The notes under the pieces: generated by a model
The model's database searches: none
What the model saw: only the letters and a program-made list of their open reading frames with translations
What the model was told of the DNA's origin: nothing
In this document: piece by piece, positions 19,256 through 27,464 of the stretch
Layout: each line of letters opens with the position of its first letter
Position numbering within the stretch: position 1 is the first letter of the stretch
Assembly: GCF_013912065.1 (NCBI RefSeq)
Contig: NZ_JACESA010000014.1
Span: 1-64,000, forward strand
Source: Brevundimonas sp.
GTDB lineage: Bacteria; Pseudomonadota; Alphaproteobacteria; Caulobacterales; Caulobacteraceae
Direction: 5' to 3'
Length of the DNA stretch: 64,000 bases
Made by a program: the position numbers and the translations under genes

Positions 19256-20065
19256 ATGAGTTCATCCGCAGCCGCCGTCGCCCCCGGGCTTGTCCTGGCG
19301 CGCGATGTGTCGAAGACCTTCGGATCGCGAAAGGCGCTGGACGGCGTCTCGATTTCCGTCGACTCGGGCGAGATGGTCGCCTTGATCGGCCCGTCCGGGT
19401 CCGGCAAGTCGACCCTGCTGCGTTCCATCACCGGCCTGCAGTCGATCGACGCCGGCAAGGGCGTGATCACCGTCTTCGGCGAGACGGTGCAGAAGGACGG
19501 GCGGGTCACCGGCGCCGTGCGCAAGGCGCGCGGCAAGCTGGGCATGATCTTTCAGCAGTTCAACCTGGTCGGCCGCCTCAGCCTGTTCGCCAATGTCATG
19601 CTGGGCGCCCTGGGGCGTCTGCCGGTCTGGCGGGGTCTGCTGGGCCTGTGGCCCCAGGCCGACAAGGACCGGGCCATGGCGGCCCTGCACCGGGTCGGAG
19701 TCAGCGACTACGCCGGGCAGCGCGCCAATACGCTTTCGGGCGGCCAGCAGCAGCGGGGCGCCATCGCCCGCGCCATCGTGCAGGGCGCCCAGGCCATCCT
19801 GGCCGACGAGCCGGTCGCCTCGCTAGACCCCGTGTCGGCCCGTAAGGTGATGGAGCTGCTGGTCGAGCTGAACAGGCGCGACGGCATGGGGGTGATCGTC
19901 ACCCTGCACCAGGTCGACTACGCCATCCGCTACTGCGACCGCGTCATCGCCCTGCAGGGCGGCAAAATCGTCTATGACGGTCCCGCCACGGGCCTGGATC
20001 AACAGCGCCTGATCGAAATCTACGGTCCTGAATTCGAGGACGCGTTCTGGGAGACCAAGGCATGA
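19256..20065 (+). CDS. phnC: Phosphonate-type ABC transporter ATPase PhnC
   Basis: Cytoplasmic ATPase of a phosphonate/phosphite-type importer, 269 residues. It has Walker A GPSGSGKST, the Q-loop MIFQQFNLVGRL, the signature LSGGQQQR, Walker B ILADEPVASLD and the switch His in VTLHQVDYA. The LVGRLSLFANVMLGALGR segment is typical of PhnC. The ATG at 19256 begins the domain; an upstream in-frame start at 19196 is unlikely. Its stop overlaps phnD by four bases. Confidence 0.92.
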   Translation: MSSSAAAVAPGLVLARDVSKTFGSRKALDGVSISVDSGEMVALIGPSGSGKSTLLRSITGLQSIDAGKGVITVFGETVQKDGRVTGAVRKARGKLGMIFQQFNLVGRLSLFANVMLGALGRLPVWRGLLGLWPQADKDRAMAALHRVGVSDYAGQRANTLSGGQQQRGAIARAIVQGAQAILADEPVASLDPVSARKVMELLVELNRRDGMGVIVTLHQVDYAIRYCDRVIALQGGKIVYDGPATGLDQQRLIEIYGPEFEDAFWETKA

Positions 20066-21093
20066 GCCCTTCCCGTACCCCCCTTTCCCTCAAGGGCTCG
20101 GTCCGTCGCCTGTTCGTGGCCGCCGGCGCCGCCGTCCTGATGCTTGGCGTCGCCTCGTGCGGCGGCGGTGACGACAAGAAGACCACCGGCGCCATGCCGT
20201 CGGAACTGACCTTCTCGATCCTGTCGGCGGAAGGCCAGGCCTCGTCCGGGCCGCTGTGGCAGCCGTTGCTGGACGACATGTCCGAAGCCATCGGCATTCC
20301 GGTGAAACCCTTTTTCGCCGGCAACTATAATGTCCTGATCGAGGCCATGCGCTTCAACCAGACCCAGGTGGCCTGGTTCTCGGCCAAGCCGGCGCTGGAA
20401 GCCGTCGATCGCGCCCAGGGCGAGGTCATCGCCCGCATCGTCGATCCCGAAGGCCGCGACAGCTACACCTCGACCCTGATCGTGCAGAAGGGCTCGGGCA
20501 TCACGCTGGACAAGGTGCTGGCTTGCGGCAAGCAGTACGACTTCGGCATCGGCGACGCCCAGTCGACCTCGGGCACCCTGGCCCCCCTGACCTTCCTGTT
20601 CAATCCGCGCGGCATCGTGCCGAACCAGTGTTTCAAGACGGTGCGCTCGGCCAGCCACCAGGCCAACGCCTTCGCCGTCGCGACGGGCGTGGTCGACATC
20701 GCCACCTCCAACTCGGTCAACACGGTCTTCATGCGCCGCGAAAACCCGCAGCTGGCCGCCCAGATCGAGGACATCTGGGTTTCGCCGCCGATTCCGGAAT
20801 CCGGCATCGTCATCCGTGAGGATCTGGATCCGGTCCTGAAGGAGAAGCTGCGCAGCTTCTTCCTGACCTATGGCCAGGGCCAGGGGCCGGAAGCCGATCG
20901 CCAGCGCCAGGTGCTGGCCGGGCTGAACTATTCGATGTTCCGCGCCGCCGATGATTCCTATCTCGATCCGGTGCGCGAGATGGTCGCCGACCAGAAGCTG
21001 AACGAGGCCAAGGCCAAGAACGACCAGGCCGGGGTCGCCGCCGCCGAACGCGATCTGGCCGCCCTGCGCGCCAAGCGCGAGGTCCAGCCTTGA
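20062..21093 (+). CDS. phnD: Phosphonate-type ABC transporter binding lipoprotein PhnD
   Basis: Periplasmic binding protein, 343 residues. It has a lipoprotein signal ending in VASC|GGG, followed by a PhnD-like domain with PLLDDMSEAIGIPVKPFFAG, NQTQVAWFSAKPALEA and the ligand-loop region STSGTLAP. Family members bind phosphonates, phosphite or related oxyanions. No C-P lyase genes are in the window, so the cargo is open. It overlaps phnC (ATGA) and phnE (TTGA). Confidence 0.9.
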   Translation: MSPSRTPLSLKGSVRRLFVAAGAAVLMLGVASCGGGDDKKTTGAMPSELTFSILSAEGQASSGPLWQPLLDDMSEAIGIPVKPFFAGNYNVLIEAMRFNQTQVAWFSAKPALEAVDRAQGEVIARIVDPEGRDSYTSTLIVQKGSGITLDKVLACGKQYDFGIGDAQSTSGTLAPLTFLFNPRGIVPNQCFKTVRSASHQANAFAVATGVVDIATSNSVNTVFMRRENPQLAAQIEDIWVSPPIPESGIVIREDLDPVLKEKLRSFFLTYGQGQGPEADRQRQVLAGLNYSMFRAADDSYLDPVREMVADQKLNEAKAKNDQAGVAAAERDLAALRAKREVQP

Positions 21094-21992
21094 GCGACGT
21101 CACCGCAGACATGGCGGCCCAGGGCGGCGTCGCCCCTGGCGCAGTGCCGGGCGCCATCCCCGCAGCGCCCACCAAGTCCCTGTCCTCGACCCTGTTCGAC
21201 ATCATGCTGTGGGGCGGACTGGCGATCATCCTGATCGCCAGCTTCGGCAAGGTCGACATGCAGAATATCGGCCGGCTGTTCTCGGGCTCGTCGAACATCT
21301 CGACCTATGGCGCCGATCTGCTTCGGCCCGATTGGGGCGCCATCTTCCCCGCCGGCGACTTCTGGACCTCCTTCACCCACGTCTTCACCCAGCCGACGAC
21401 CAGCCTGGCCGGTCAGATGTGGCTGACAGTGCAGATCGCCCTGTGGGGCACTTTCCTGGCCGTCTTCCTGGCCTTGCCGCTCAGCCTGATGGCGTCGCGT
21501 AACATCGCGCCGGGCTGGATGGTGTTCGTCGTACGCCGGTTCATGGACCTGCTGCGCTCGATCCCGGACCTGGTCATCGCCACCCTGTTCATCGTCGCCG
21601 TGGGCCTGGGTCCGCTCGCCGGGGTGCTGGCCCTGGCGCTGAACACCGGCGGCGTCCTGGCCAAGCTGTTTTCCGAAGCGGTCGAGTCGATCGACAAGGG
21701 GCCGGTCGAAGGGGTGCGCGCCACCGGCGCCGGCAAGCTGCACGAAATCGTCTGGGGCGTCTTCCCCCAGGTGGCGCCCTTGTGGACCTCCTTCGCCCTC
21801 TATCGGTTCGAATCCAACAGCCGCGCGGCCACCGTGCTGGGCCTGATCGGCGCCGGCGGCATCGGGCAGACCCTGTTCGAAAGCATCCAGGCCTTCGACT
21901 ACAGCCGGGTCGCCGCCATCGCCATCGTCATCGTGGTCGCCGTGACCTTGATCGACACCCTGTCTCAGGTCATGCGCAAGCGGCTGCTGTAG
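21090..21992 (+). CDS. phnE: Phosphonate-type ABC transporter permease PhnE
   Basis: Inner-membrane permease, up to 300 residues, with about six hydrophobic helices and the coupling motif GVRATGAGKLHEIVWGVFPQ that contacts PhnC. SNSRAATVLGLIGAGGIGQ is a strong PhnE signature. The start is probably TTG at 21090, overlapping the phnD stop; an ATG at 21111 is the alternative. A single PhnE protein implies a homodimeric pore. Confidence 0.9.
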   Translation: MSDVTADMAAQGGVAPGAVPGAIPAAPTKSLSSTLFDIMLWGGLAIILIASFGKVDMQNIGRLFSGSSNISTYGADLLRPDWGAIFPAGDFWTSFTHVFTQPTTSLAGQMWLTVQIALWGTFLAVFLALPLSLMASRNIAPGWMVFVVRRFMDLLRSIPDLVIATLFIVAVGLGPLAGVLALALNTGGVLAKLFSEAVESIDKGPVEGVRATGAGKLHEIVWGVFPQVAPLWTSFALYRFESNSRAATVLGLIGAGGIGQTLFESIQAFDYSRVAAIAIVIVVAVTLIDTLSQVMRKRLL

Positions 21993-22099
21993 ATGATTTC
22001 GGCCTTTCGGCTGCCTCTTCCGGCTGTCACAGCGCCTTAAAAACCTTCACACTCGTCTGATCTAAACGTCGTGAAATCGATGCTCAGGGAGAGCTCAGA

Positions 22100-23158
22100 A
22101 TGATCCGTGCACTGAAACTCGCGACTTCGGCCGCGGCCCTGCTGGCCCTAGCGGCCTGCGGAGACGGCGGCGGAAGCTCGAGCGCCCGGTCGGGCATCTG
22201 GGCGGCGGGCTCCTCTACTGTCTTCCCCTTCGCCACGCGCGTGGCCGAAAACTTCGCCCGCACCTCGGGCGGCGCCGCGCCACGCGTCGAGTCTCTGGGC
22301 ACCGGCGGCGGCATCCAGGCCTTCTGCCAGGGTGTGGGACCGACCACCCCGGACATCGCCAACGCCTCGCGCCAGATGAAGGCGTCCGAGTTCGACCTGT
22401 GCCAGAAGAACGGCGTCACCGACATCGTAGAGATCAAGATCGGCTTCGACGGCATCGTCATCGCCACGGCGCGCAACGGCAACAGCTTCAACTTCGAGCT
22501 GAACGATCTGTACGAAGGCCTGGCCAAGGAAGTCCCCGGGCCGAACGGCGAATTCATCGCCAACCCGGCCAAGACCTGGAACCAGGTCAACAGCGGCCTG
22601 CCGAACCAGCGGATCCAAGTCTATGGCCCGCCCCCCACCTCGGGCACGCGCGACGCCTTCCTGGAGCTGGGCATGACGCCGGGCGCCAAGCTGGTGCCTG
22701 CCGTGGCGGCGGTGGCGGAGTCGGACGAAGATCGTTTCGAAGCCCTGGCCCACACCCTGCGTGAAGACGGCGCCTGGATCGACTCGGGCGAGAATGACAA
22801 CGCCATCGTCCAGACCCTGAGCCGTACGCCGGGCTCGCTGGGCGTGTTCGGCTTTTCCTTCCTGGAACAGAACCTGGACACCGTGAAGCCCGAGACCATC
22901 GACGGCGTCGCACCCAATGCGGACACCATCGCCAGCGGCGAATACCCGCTGTCGCGCAGCCTCTACATCTATGTGAAGAAGGCCCATATCGGCGTGATCC
23001 CGGGCCTGCAGCAGTTCGTGCAGGAATTTCTGTCCGAAGGCGCCGCCGGCAAGGGCGGCTATCTGGCCGACCGTGGCCTGATCCCTTTGCCGGAAGATCA
23101 GCTTCAGGCCCAGCGCGCCGTCGCCACGGCGATGACGCCGATGCAGCGTCCGCAATAA
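22100..23158 (+). CDS. pstS: Phosphate-binding PstS family lipoprotein
   Basis: Periplasmic phosphate-binding protein of the Pst type, 352 residues. It has a lipoprotein signal ending LALAAC|GDG, then AAGSSTVFPF (phosphate loop), SLGTGGGIQAF and YGPPPTSGTRDAF (second phosphate-contact loop). It follows phnE by about 107 bp and has no pstCAB beside it, so it probably works with a transporter encoded elsewhere. A CTGTCAC at 22024 resembles half a Pho box, but the second half is poor. Confidence 0.85.
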   Translation: MIRALKLATSAAALLALAACGDGGGSSSARSGIWAAGSSTVFPFATRVAENFARTSGGAAPRVESLGTGGGIQAFCQGVGPTTPDIANASRQMKASEFDLCQKNGVTDIVEIKIGFDGIVIATARNGNSFNFELNDLYEGLAKEVPGPNGEFIANPAKTWNQVNSGLPNQRIQVYGPPPTSGTRDAFLELGMTPGAKLVPAVAAVAESDEDRFEALAHTLREDGAWIDSGENDNAIVQTLSRTPGSLGVFGFSFLEQNLDTVKPETIDGVAPNADTIASGEYPLSRSLYIYVKKAHIGVIPGLQQFVQEFLSEGAAGKGGYLADRGLIPLPEDQLQAQRAVATAMTPMQRPQ

Positions 23159-23242
23159 CAACGCTCTTCCGGATACTCCCGCCCCTTTCCACGGCCGATC
23201 CGTCGGTTATGATGGGGGCGGGATAGCAATCAGGAAAACCCT

Positions 23243-24121
23243 ATGACTTCTCAGCCCGCGCGTTTGCGCAAGGCCGTGCTGCCTGTCGCCGGCCTCGGAA
23301 CCCGTGTCCTCCCCGGCACGAAGACCACGCCGAAGGAACTGCTGAACGTCGTTGATCGGCCGATCCTGTCTTACATCGTCGAAGAGGCCCGCGAGGCCGG
23401 GATCGAGCATATCGTCTTCGTCACCGGCCGGTCCAAAGGCGCGATCGAGGACTATTTCGATCACCAGATCGAGCTGGAAAGCCAGCTGGAGGCCAAGGGC
23501 AAGACCGAGATTCTCGACCAGTTGCGGGCTGAGCTGCCGAACGCCGGCGAGATGAGCTTCACTCGCCAGATGTCGCCCAAGGGCCTGGGCCACGCCGTCT
23601 GGTGCGCCCGCGACATCATCGGGCATGAACCCTTCGCCGTGCTGCTGCCCGACGTCATCGTCGACAGCCGGCCGGGCGCGCTGAAACAGCTGATCGACGC
23701 CTATAACGAGGTCGGCGGCAATCTGATCGGCGTCGAGGCCGTGCCCGAGAGCGAGACCCACAAATACGGCATCGTCGATCCCTCGGCGCGCGACGGCCGT
23801 CGCATCACCATGAAAGGCATGATCGAAAAGCCGGCCAAGGGCACGGCGCCGTCGAACCTGTCGATCTCGGGCCGCTATATCCTGCAGCCGGAAATCTTCG
23901 ATCTGCTGGCCACTCAGGAACGGGGCGCCGGCAACGAGATCCAGCTGACCGACGCCATGGCCCGACTGATGGCCGACCAGTTGTTCACCGCCGTCGAATA
24001 CGAGGGCGTGACCCACGACTGCGGCGACAAGATCGGCCTGCTGAAGGCCAATGTCGCCCTGGCCCTGAAACGCCCCGACCTAGGCGAGGCCGCGCGCGCG
24101 GCGGTGACGGCCCTGCTGTAA
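23243..24121 (+). CDS. galU: UTP-glucose-1-phosphate uridylyltransferase
   Basis: Makes UDP-glucose for envelope polysaccharides. It has 292 residues, the usual GalU length, with the nucleotide-binding motif PVAGLGTRVLPGTKTTPKEL, DRPILSYIVEEA, and the sugar/metal loop VLLPDVIVD. It ends CGDKIGLLKANVALAL, also typical. Stand-alone gene between pstS and fabI, with a repeat element behind it. Confidence 0.94.
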   Translation: MTSQPARLRKAVLPVAGLGTRVLPGTKTTPKELLNVVDRPILSYIVEEAREAGIEHIVFVTGRSKGAIEDYFDHQIELESQLEAKGKTEILDQLRAELPNAGEMSFTRQMSPKGLGHAVWCARDIIGHEPFAVLLPDVIVDSRPGALKQLIDAYNEVGGNLIGVEAVPESETHKYGIVDPSARDGRRITMKGMIEKPAKGTAPSNLSISGRYILQPEIFDLLATQERGAGNEIQLTDAMARLMADQLFTAVEYEGVTHDCGDKIGLLKANVALALKRPDLGEAARAAVTALL

Positions 24122-24134
24122 ATACGGCGAGTTT

Positions 24135-24293
24135 TCTCCCTCCCCCGCGGGGGGGGAGGGGCGTCGCGTCAGCGACGGGGTGGGGGCGGCAAGGCGACGT
24201 CGCACGGATCTTGTTTCAGTGATGGGGCGCCCGGCCGTTCCCACCCGGCTTCGGCTACGCCTTCGCCCCCCTCCCCCGCAGGGGGGAGGGAGA
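24135..24293. repeat. Paired-hairpin intergenic repeat (BIME-like)
   Basis: Two G/C-run palindromes, 24135-24161 (TCTCCCTCCCCC core) and 24266-24293, are imperfect inverted copies of each other, about 100 bp apart. Both can fold alone, and they can pair with each other. The element lies between galU and fabI and may also act as a transcription terminator or mRNA stabiliser. Confidence 0.75.
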
Positions 24294-24353
24294 AGCGTTG
24301 AGCCTGTGGCCGACCCCTGCTAACCCTCCGCGGAAATCATCAGGAGACGAACC

Positions 24354-25175
24354 ATGGCCACTTCCGAAGGCTGGGACATGCCGACCGGCGACCTCATGAA
24401 GGGCAAGAAGGGCCTGATCATGGGTGTGGCGAACTCAAGCTCCATCGCCTGGGGCATCGCCTCGCAACTGGCGGCGCAGGGCGCCGAACTGGCCTTCACC
24501 TATCTGGGCGAAAGCCTGGAACGACGCGTGCGCCCGTTGGCCGAAAGCGTCGGCGCCAAGCTGCTGATCCCCGCCGACGTCACCGACGACGCCTCGATGG
24601 ACGCCGCCTTCGCCGAGCTGGAAAAGACCTTCGGCACGATCGACTTCGTCGTCCACTCGGTGGCCTTCGCCAACAAGGACGAGTTGAAGGGTTCGTTCGT
24701 CGACAACACCACCCGCGACAGCTTCCTGCTGGCCCTGAACATCTCGGCCTTCAGCTTCGTGGACGTGTCCAAGCGCGCCGCCAAACTGATGCCGAACGGC
24801 GGCAGCCTCATCACCCTGACCTATCTGGGGTCCGAGCGGGTCATCCCGAACTACAACACCATGGGCGTGGCCAAGGCGGCGCTGGAGGCCGCGACCCGCT
24901 ATATCGCCCGCGATCTGGGGCCGAAGAACATCCGCGTCAACGCCATCTCGGCCGGGGCCATGCGGACCCTGTCGCTGGCCGGTATCTCGGGCGGCCGGGG
25001 CCTGCACTCCAAGAGCGCCCAGTTCTCGCTGATCAAGGAAGAGACCTCGATGGAGGGCGTCGCCGGCGCGGCCCTGTGGCTGTGCTCTAACCTGGGTCGC
25101 TCGACCACGGGCGAGGTCGTCCACGTCGACGCGGGCTTCCACGCCGTGGGCCTGCCGGAAGACATCGAAGGCTGA
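24354..25175 (+). CDS. fabI: Enoyl-[acyl-carrier-protein] reductase FabI
   Basis: NADH-dependent last step of each fatty-acid elongation round. It has 273 residues of the short-chain dehydrogenase fold: GVANSSSIAWGIA dinucleotide loop, FVVHSVAFANKDELKG, and the active-site Tyr-x6-Lys in YNTMGVAKAALEA. The segment NAISAGAMRTLSLAGISG is the substrate-loop region, the usual site of triclosan-type inhibitor binding. The start is ATG at 24354 after GGAGACG. Confidence 0.95.
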   Translation: MATSEGWDMPTGDLMKGKKGLIMGVANSSSIAWGIASQLAAQGAELAFTYLGESLERRVRPLAESVGAKLLIPADVTDDASMDAAFAELEKTFGTIDFVVHSVAFANKDELKGSFVDNTTRDSFLLALNISAFSFVDVSKRAAKLMPNGGSLITLTYLGSERVIPNYNTMGVAKAALEAATRYIARDLGPKNIRVNAISAGAMRTLSLAGISGGRGLHSKSAQFSLIKEETSMEGVAGAALWLCSNLGRSTTGEVVHVDAGFHAVGLPEDIEG

Positions 25176-25210
25176 TGCGGCGCGCGGCCTGGGCCGCCGC
25201 GACCGAAGAC

Positions 25211-25246
25211 CAAGGGCCGGAGCGGATGCTCGGGCCCTTTTTCATT
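25211..25246. terminator. Intrinsic terminator after fabI
   Basis: Stem AAGGGCCGGAGC with GCTCGGGCCCTT (one mismatch) and a four-base loop, followed by TTTTTC. It lies between fabI and the convergent GST gene. Confidence 0.75.
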
Positions 25247-25947
25247 CAAGCCTTGGCGGGGATCGTCAGCCCGCGCTGGACGGCCGGGCGGGCCAGGCCG
25301 CGCTCCAGCCAGGCGGCGACGTGCGGAAAGTCCTTGAAACCGACGATCTCCCCCGCCTCGTAGAAGCCGACCAGATTGCGGACCCAGCCCAGGGTCGCGA
25401 CGTCGGCGATGGAATAGTCGCCCATGATCCAGTCCCTGCCCTCTAGCCGGGTCTCCAGTACGCCCAGCAGGCGGCGGCTCTCGGCGACGTAGCGGTCGCG
25501 TGGGCGCTTGTCCTCGTAGTCCTTGCCGGCGAACCTGTGGAAGAAGCCCAGCTGGCCGAACATCGGGCCGATCGCGCCCATCTGGAACATGACCCACTGG
25601 ATCGTCTCGTAGCGTTCGGCGGGGTCGGCGGAGAGCAGCTTGCCGGTCTTTTCGGCCAGATAGATCAGGATGGCGCCGGATTCGAACAGGGCCAGCGGCT
25701 TGCCGCCCGGGCCGTTCGGATCGAGGATCGCGGGGATCTTGCCGTTGGGGTTCAGCGACAGATACTCCGGCTCCCAGGTCTCGTTGGCCGAGATGTCGAT
25801 GAAATGCGGCTCATAGGCCAGCCCGATCTCCTCCAGCATGATCGAGGCCTTCACCCCATTGGGCGTCGGTAGCGAATAGAGCTGCAGCCGGTCGGGATGC
25901 TGGGCCGGCCAGCGCCGGGTGATCGGAAATTGGGACAGGTCGGTCAT
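25246..25947 (-). CDS. Glutathione S-transferase family protein (YfcG/Ure2-like)
   Basis: A 233-residue protein with a thioredoxin-like N-terminal domain (LYSLPTPNGVKASIMLEEIG, NPNGKIPAIL, ALFESGAILIYLAE) and an all-helical C-terminal domain with the N-capping box MGDYSIADV. The TPNG motif is that of nu-class, YfcG-like enzymes, which act as disulfide-bond reductases on glutathione. It is convergent with fabI. Confidence 0.85.
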   Translation of the reverse strand: MTDLSQFPITRRWPAQHPDRLQLYSLPTPNGVKASIMLEEIGLAYEPHFIDISANETWEPEYLSLNPNGKIPAILDPNGPGGKPLALFESGAILIYLAEKTGKLLSADPAERYETIQWVMFQMGAIGPMFGQLGFFHRFAGKDYEDKRPRDRYVAESRRLLGVLETRLEGRDWIMGDYSIADVATLGWVRNLVGFYEAGEIVGFKDFPHVAAWLERGLARPAVQRGLTIPAKA

Positions 25948-26103
25948 GGCGAATCCTCCGTGAGACCCTCATGTGGCGCGCGCCTCCCGATCCGCAACCG
26001 GGTCCGTTCCTTTTTTGCTCTCAGGTTTGTGTCTGGAAACGCACACAGCGGCGGGCCAGCTTGGCCGTGACCCGATCAGGGTCGAGACTGGAGAGGGCCC
26101 CCG

Positions 26104-26280
26104 ATGGCGCACAAGTTCGAGATCTACAAGGACAAGGCCGGCGAGTTCCGCGTCCGCTTCAAATACAACAGCGAGACGATGTTCTCGACCGAAGGCTACA
26201 GCTCCAAGGCCTCGGCCCAGAACGCCATCGACTCCATCAAGAAAAACGGCCCGGACGCCGAGGTCGAGGACAACAGCTAG
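26104..26280 (+). CDS. DUF1508 (YegP-like) protein
   Basis: A 58-residue protein forming one DUF1508 repeat: KFEIYKDKAGEFRVRFKYN then STEGYSSKASAQNAIDSIK. E. coli YegP has two such repeats. Function unknown; related proteins are often stress induced, but I found no EcfG-type promoter here. Its TAG stop (26278-26280) shares the palindrome CTAG with the stop of rimM on the other strand. Confidence 0.8.
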   Translation: MAHKFEIYKDKAGEFRVRFKYNSETMFSTEGYSSKASAQNAIDSIKKNGPDAEVEDNS

Positions 26281-26804
26281 TCCGGCTCGCGCTCGCCCAC
26301 CTCTGTCGGCGGCGCGGCTATCAGCCAGCCGTCGGCGAGGTGCAGTTCGGGCGTCGCCTCCTTGGTGAAAGGCAAGTACCAGGTCGGGCCGCCGCCTGCG
26401 GGGGCGATCTCCAGCATGTCGTCGGCGCCGAAATTCTGGACCGACTTGACCGCGCCCATGACGGCGCCGGCCGTGTCGCGGACCTCGATCCCGATCAGAT
26501 CGGCGAGGTAGAATTCGTCCTCTTCCGGCTCGGGGAAACGGTCGCGGGGGACGTGCAGCTTCAGGCCGCGCAGGGCGTCGGCCTGTTCCTTGGTCGTGAT
26601 TTCCTTTGCCCGGCCGACCACGCCGTTCTTGTCCGGCCGGGTCGAGGTCAGGGTCAGGGCGACCGTCCCGTCGGCGCGCAACAGCGGCCCGTAGGCGGTC
26701 AGGGCCAGAGGATCGGCGGTGAAGGCGGTCACCCGCACCTCGCCCCGCACCCCGAAACCGCCGCCGATCTGGCCGACGAGGATGAGTCTGCTGTCCTGGG
26801 TCAT
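26277..26804 (-). CDS. rimM: Ribosome maturation factor RimM
   Basis: Assembly factor for the 30S head, binding protein S19. It has 175 residues: an N-terminal beta-barrel (LVGQIGGGFGVRGEVRV) and a C-terminal PRC-barrel (FYLADLIGIEVRD, VKSVQNFGADDMLEI, YLPFTKE). It follows rpsP on the minus strand, the usual order, but a terminator-like hairpin lies between them. In many genomes trmD and rplS follow, but here the next gene is convergent DUF1508. Confidence 0.92.
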   Translation of the reverse strand: MTQDSRLILVGQIGGGFGVRGEVRVTAFTADPLALTAYGPLLRADGTVALTLTSTRPDKNGVVGRAKEITTKEQADALRGLKLHVPRDRFPEPEEDEFYLADLIGIEVRDTAGAVMGAVKSVQNFGADDMLEIAPAGGGPTWYLPFTKEATPELHLADGWLIAAPPTEVGEREPD

Positions 26805-26819
26805 GGGCGTCCTTAGCGC

Positions 26820-26852
26820 ATGAAAAAGGCGGCGTCGAAAGACGCCGCCTTG
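26820..26852 (-). terminator. Terminator-like hairpin between rpsP and rimM
   Basis: Perfect 11-bp stem AAGGCGGCGTC/GACGCCGCCTT with a four-base loop at 26825-26850. On the minus strand a T5 run follows about 20 bases before the rimM ATG. It likely lowers rimM expression relative to rpsP. Confidence 0.8.
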
Positions 26853-26873
26853 ATCGTATCGAGACCGAAGAAC

Positions 26874-27440
26874 TTAGGCTTCGGTCTTTTCTTCGGCGGC
26901 TTCTTCAGCAGCCGGAGCCTCTTCAACAGCAGCCTCGGCGGCCGGAGCTTCGACAGCGGCTTCGACAGCGGCTTCTTCAGCCGGGGCTTCTTCGACGGCC
27001 GGAGCGGCGGCGGCGGCTTCGGCTTCAGCCTTGGCGGCGGCGGCGGCTTCAGCAGCCTCGGCCTTGGCGGCGGCTTCGGCTTCCAGACGGTCGGCTTCGC
27101 GCTGGGCGCGCTCGGCGGCGCGTTCCTGGGCCTTCTTGCCGGGTTGGGCGCGGTTCGGGTTGTTGGACTGGGTCCATTTCACCTTCTGGCCCAGGGTCTC
27201 GTCCTGCGACAGGAAGCGGGCGACGCGGTCGGTCGGCTGGGCGCCCTTGCCGAGCCATTCGGCGATACGCTCGACCTTCAGGGCGACGCGCGGTTGGGCG
27301 CCGTCCTTGGGCAGCATCGGGTTGTAGCTGCCGACCTTCTCGATGAACTTGCCGTCGCGCGGCGAGTGCGAGTCGGCGATGACGATGTGGTAGTAGGGGC
27401 GCTTCTTGGCGCCGCCGCGGGCCAGACGAATCTTCAGCAT
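26874..27440 (-). CDS. rpsP: 30S ribosomal protein S16 with long acidic/Ala tail
   Basis: The first 80 or so residues are normal S16 ([49 protein letters not shown]). From about residue 95 to 188 the protein continues as a low-complexity tail of Ala, Glu and some Lys/Val with repeated EEAPA-like units, first helical and charged ([16 protein letters not shown]). Most bacterial S16 proteins end near 80-90 residues; Caulobacterales tend to have extensions. The tail is probably flexible or coiled-coil and surface exposed. Confidence 0.93.
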   Translation of the reverse strand: MLKIRLARGGAKKRPYYHIVIADSHSPRDGKFIEKVGSYNPMLPKDGAQPRVALKVERIAEWLGKGAQPTDRVARFLSQDETLGQKVKWTQSNNPNRAQPGKKAQERAAERAQREADRLEAEAAAKAEAAEAAAAAKAEAEAAAAAPAVEEAPAEEAAVEAAVEAPAAEAAVEEAPAAEEAAEEKTEA

Positions 27441-27464
27441 TTCAAGTCTCTTTCTAGGATGTCG

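Noticed and set aside
22024-22041. Pho box before pstS
   Set aside because: The first half CTGTCAC is good but the second half at the right distance (CCTTAAA) does not match, so I did not list it as a site.
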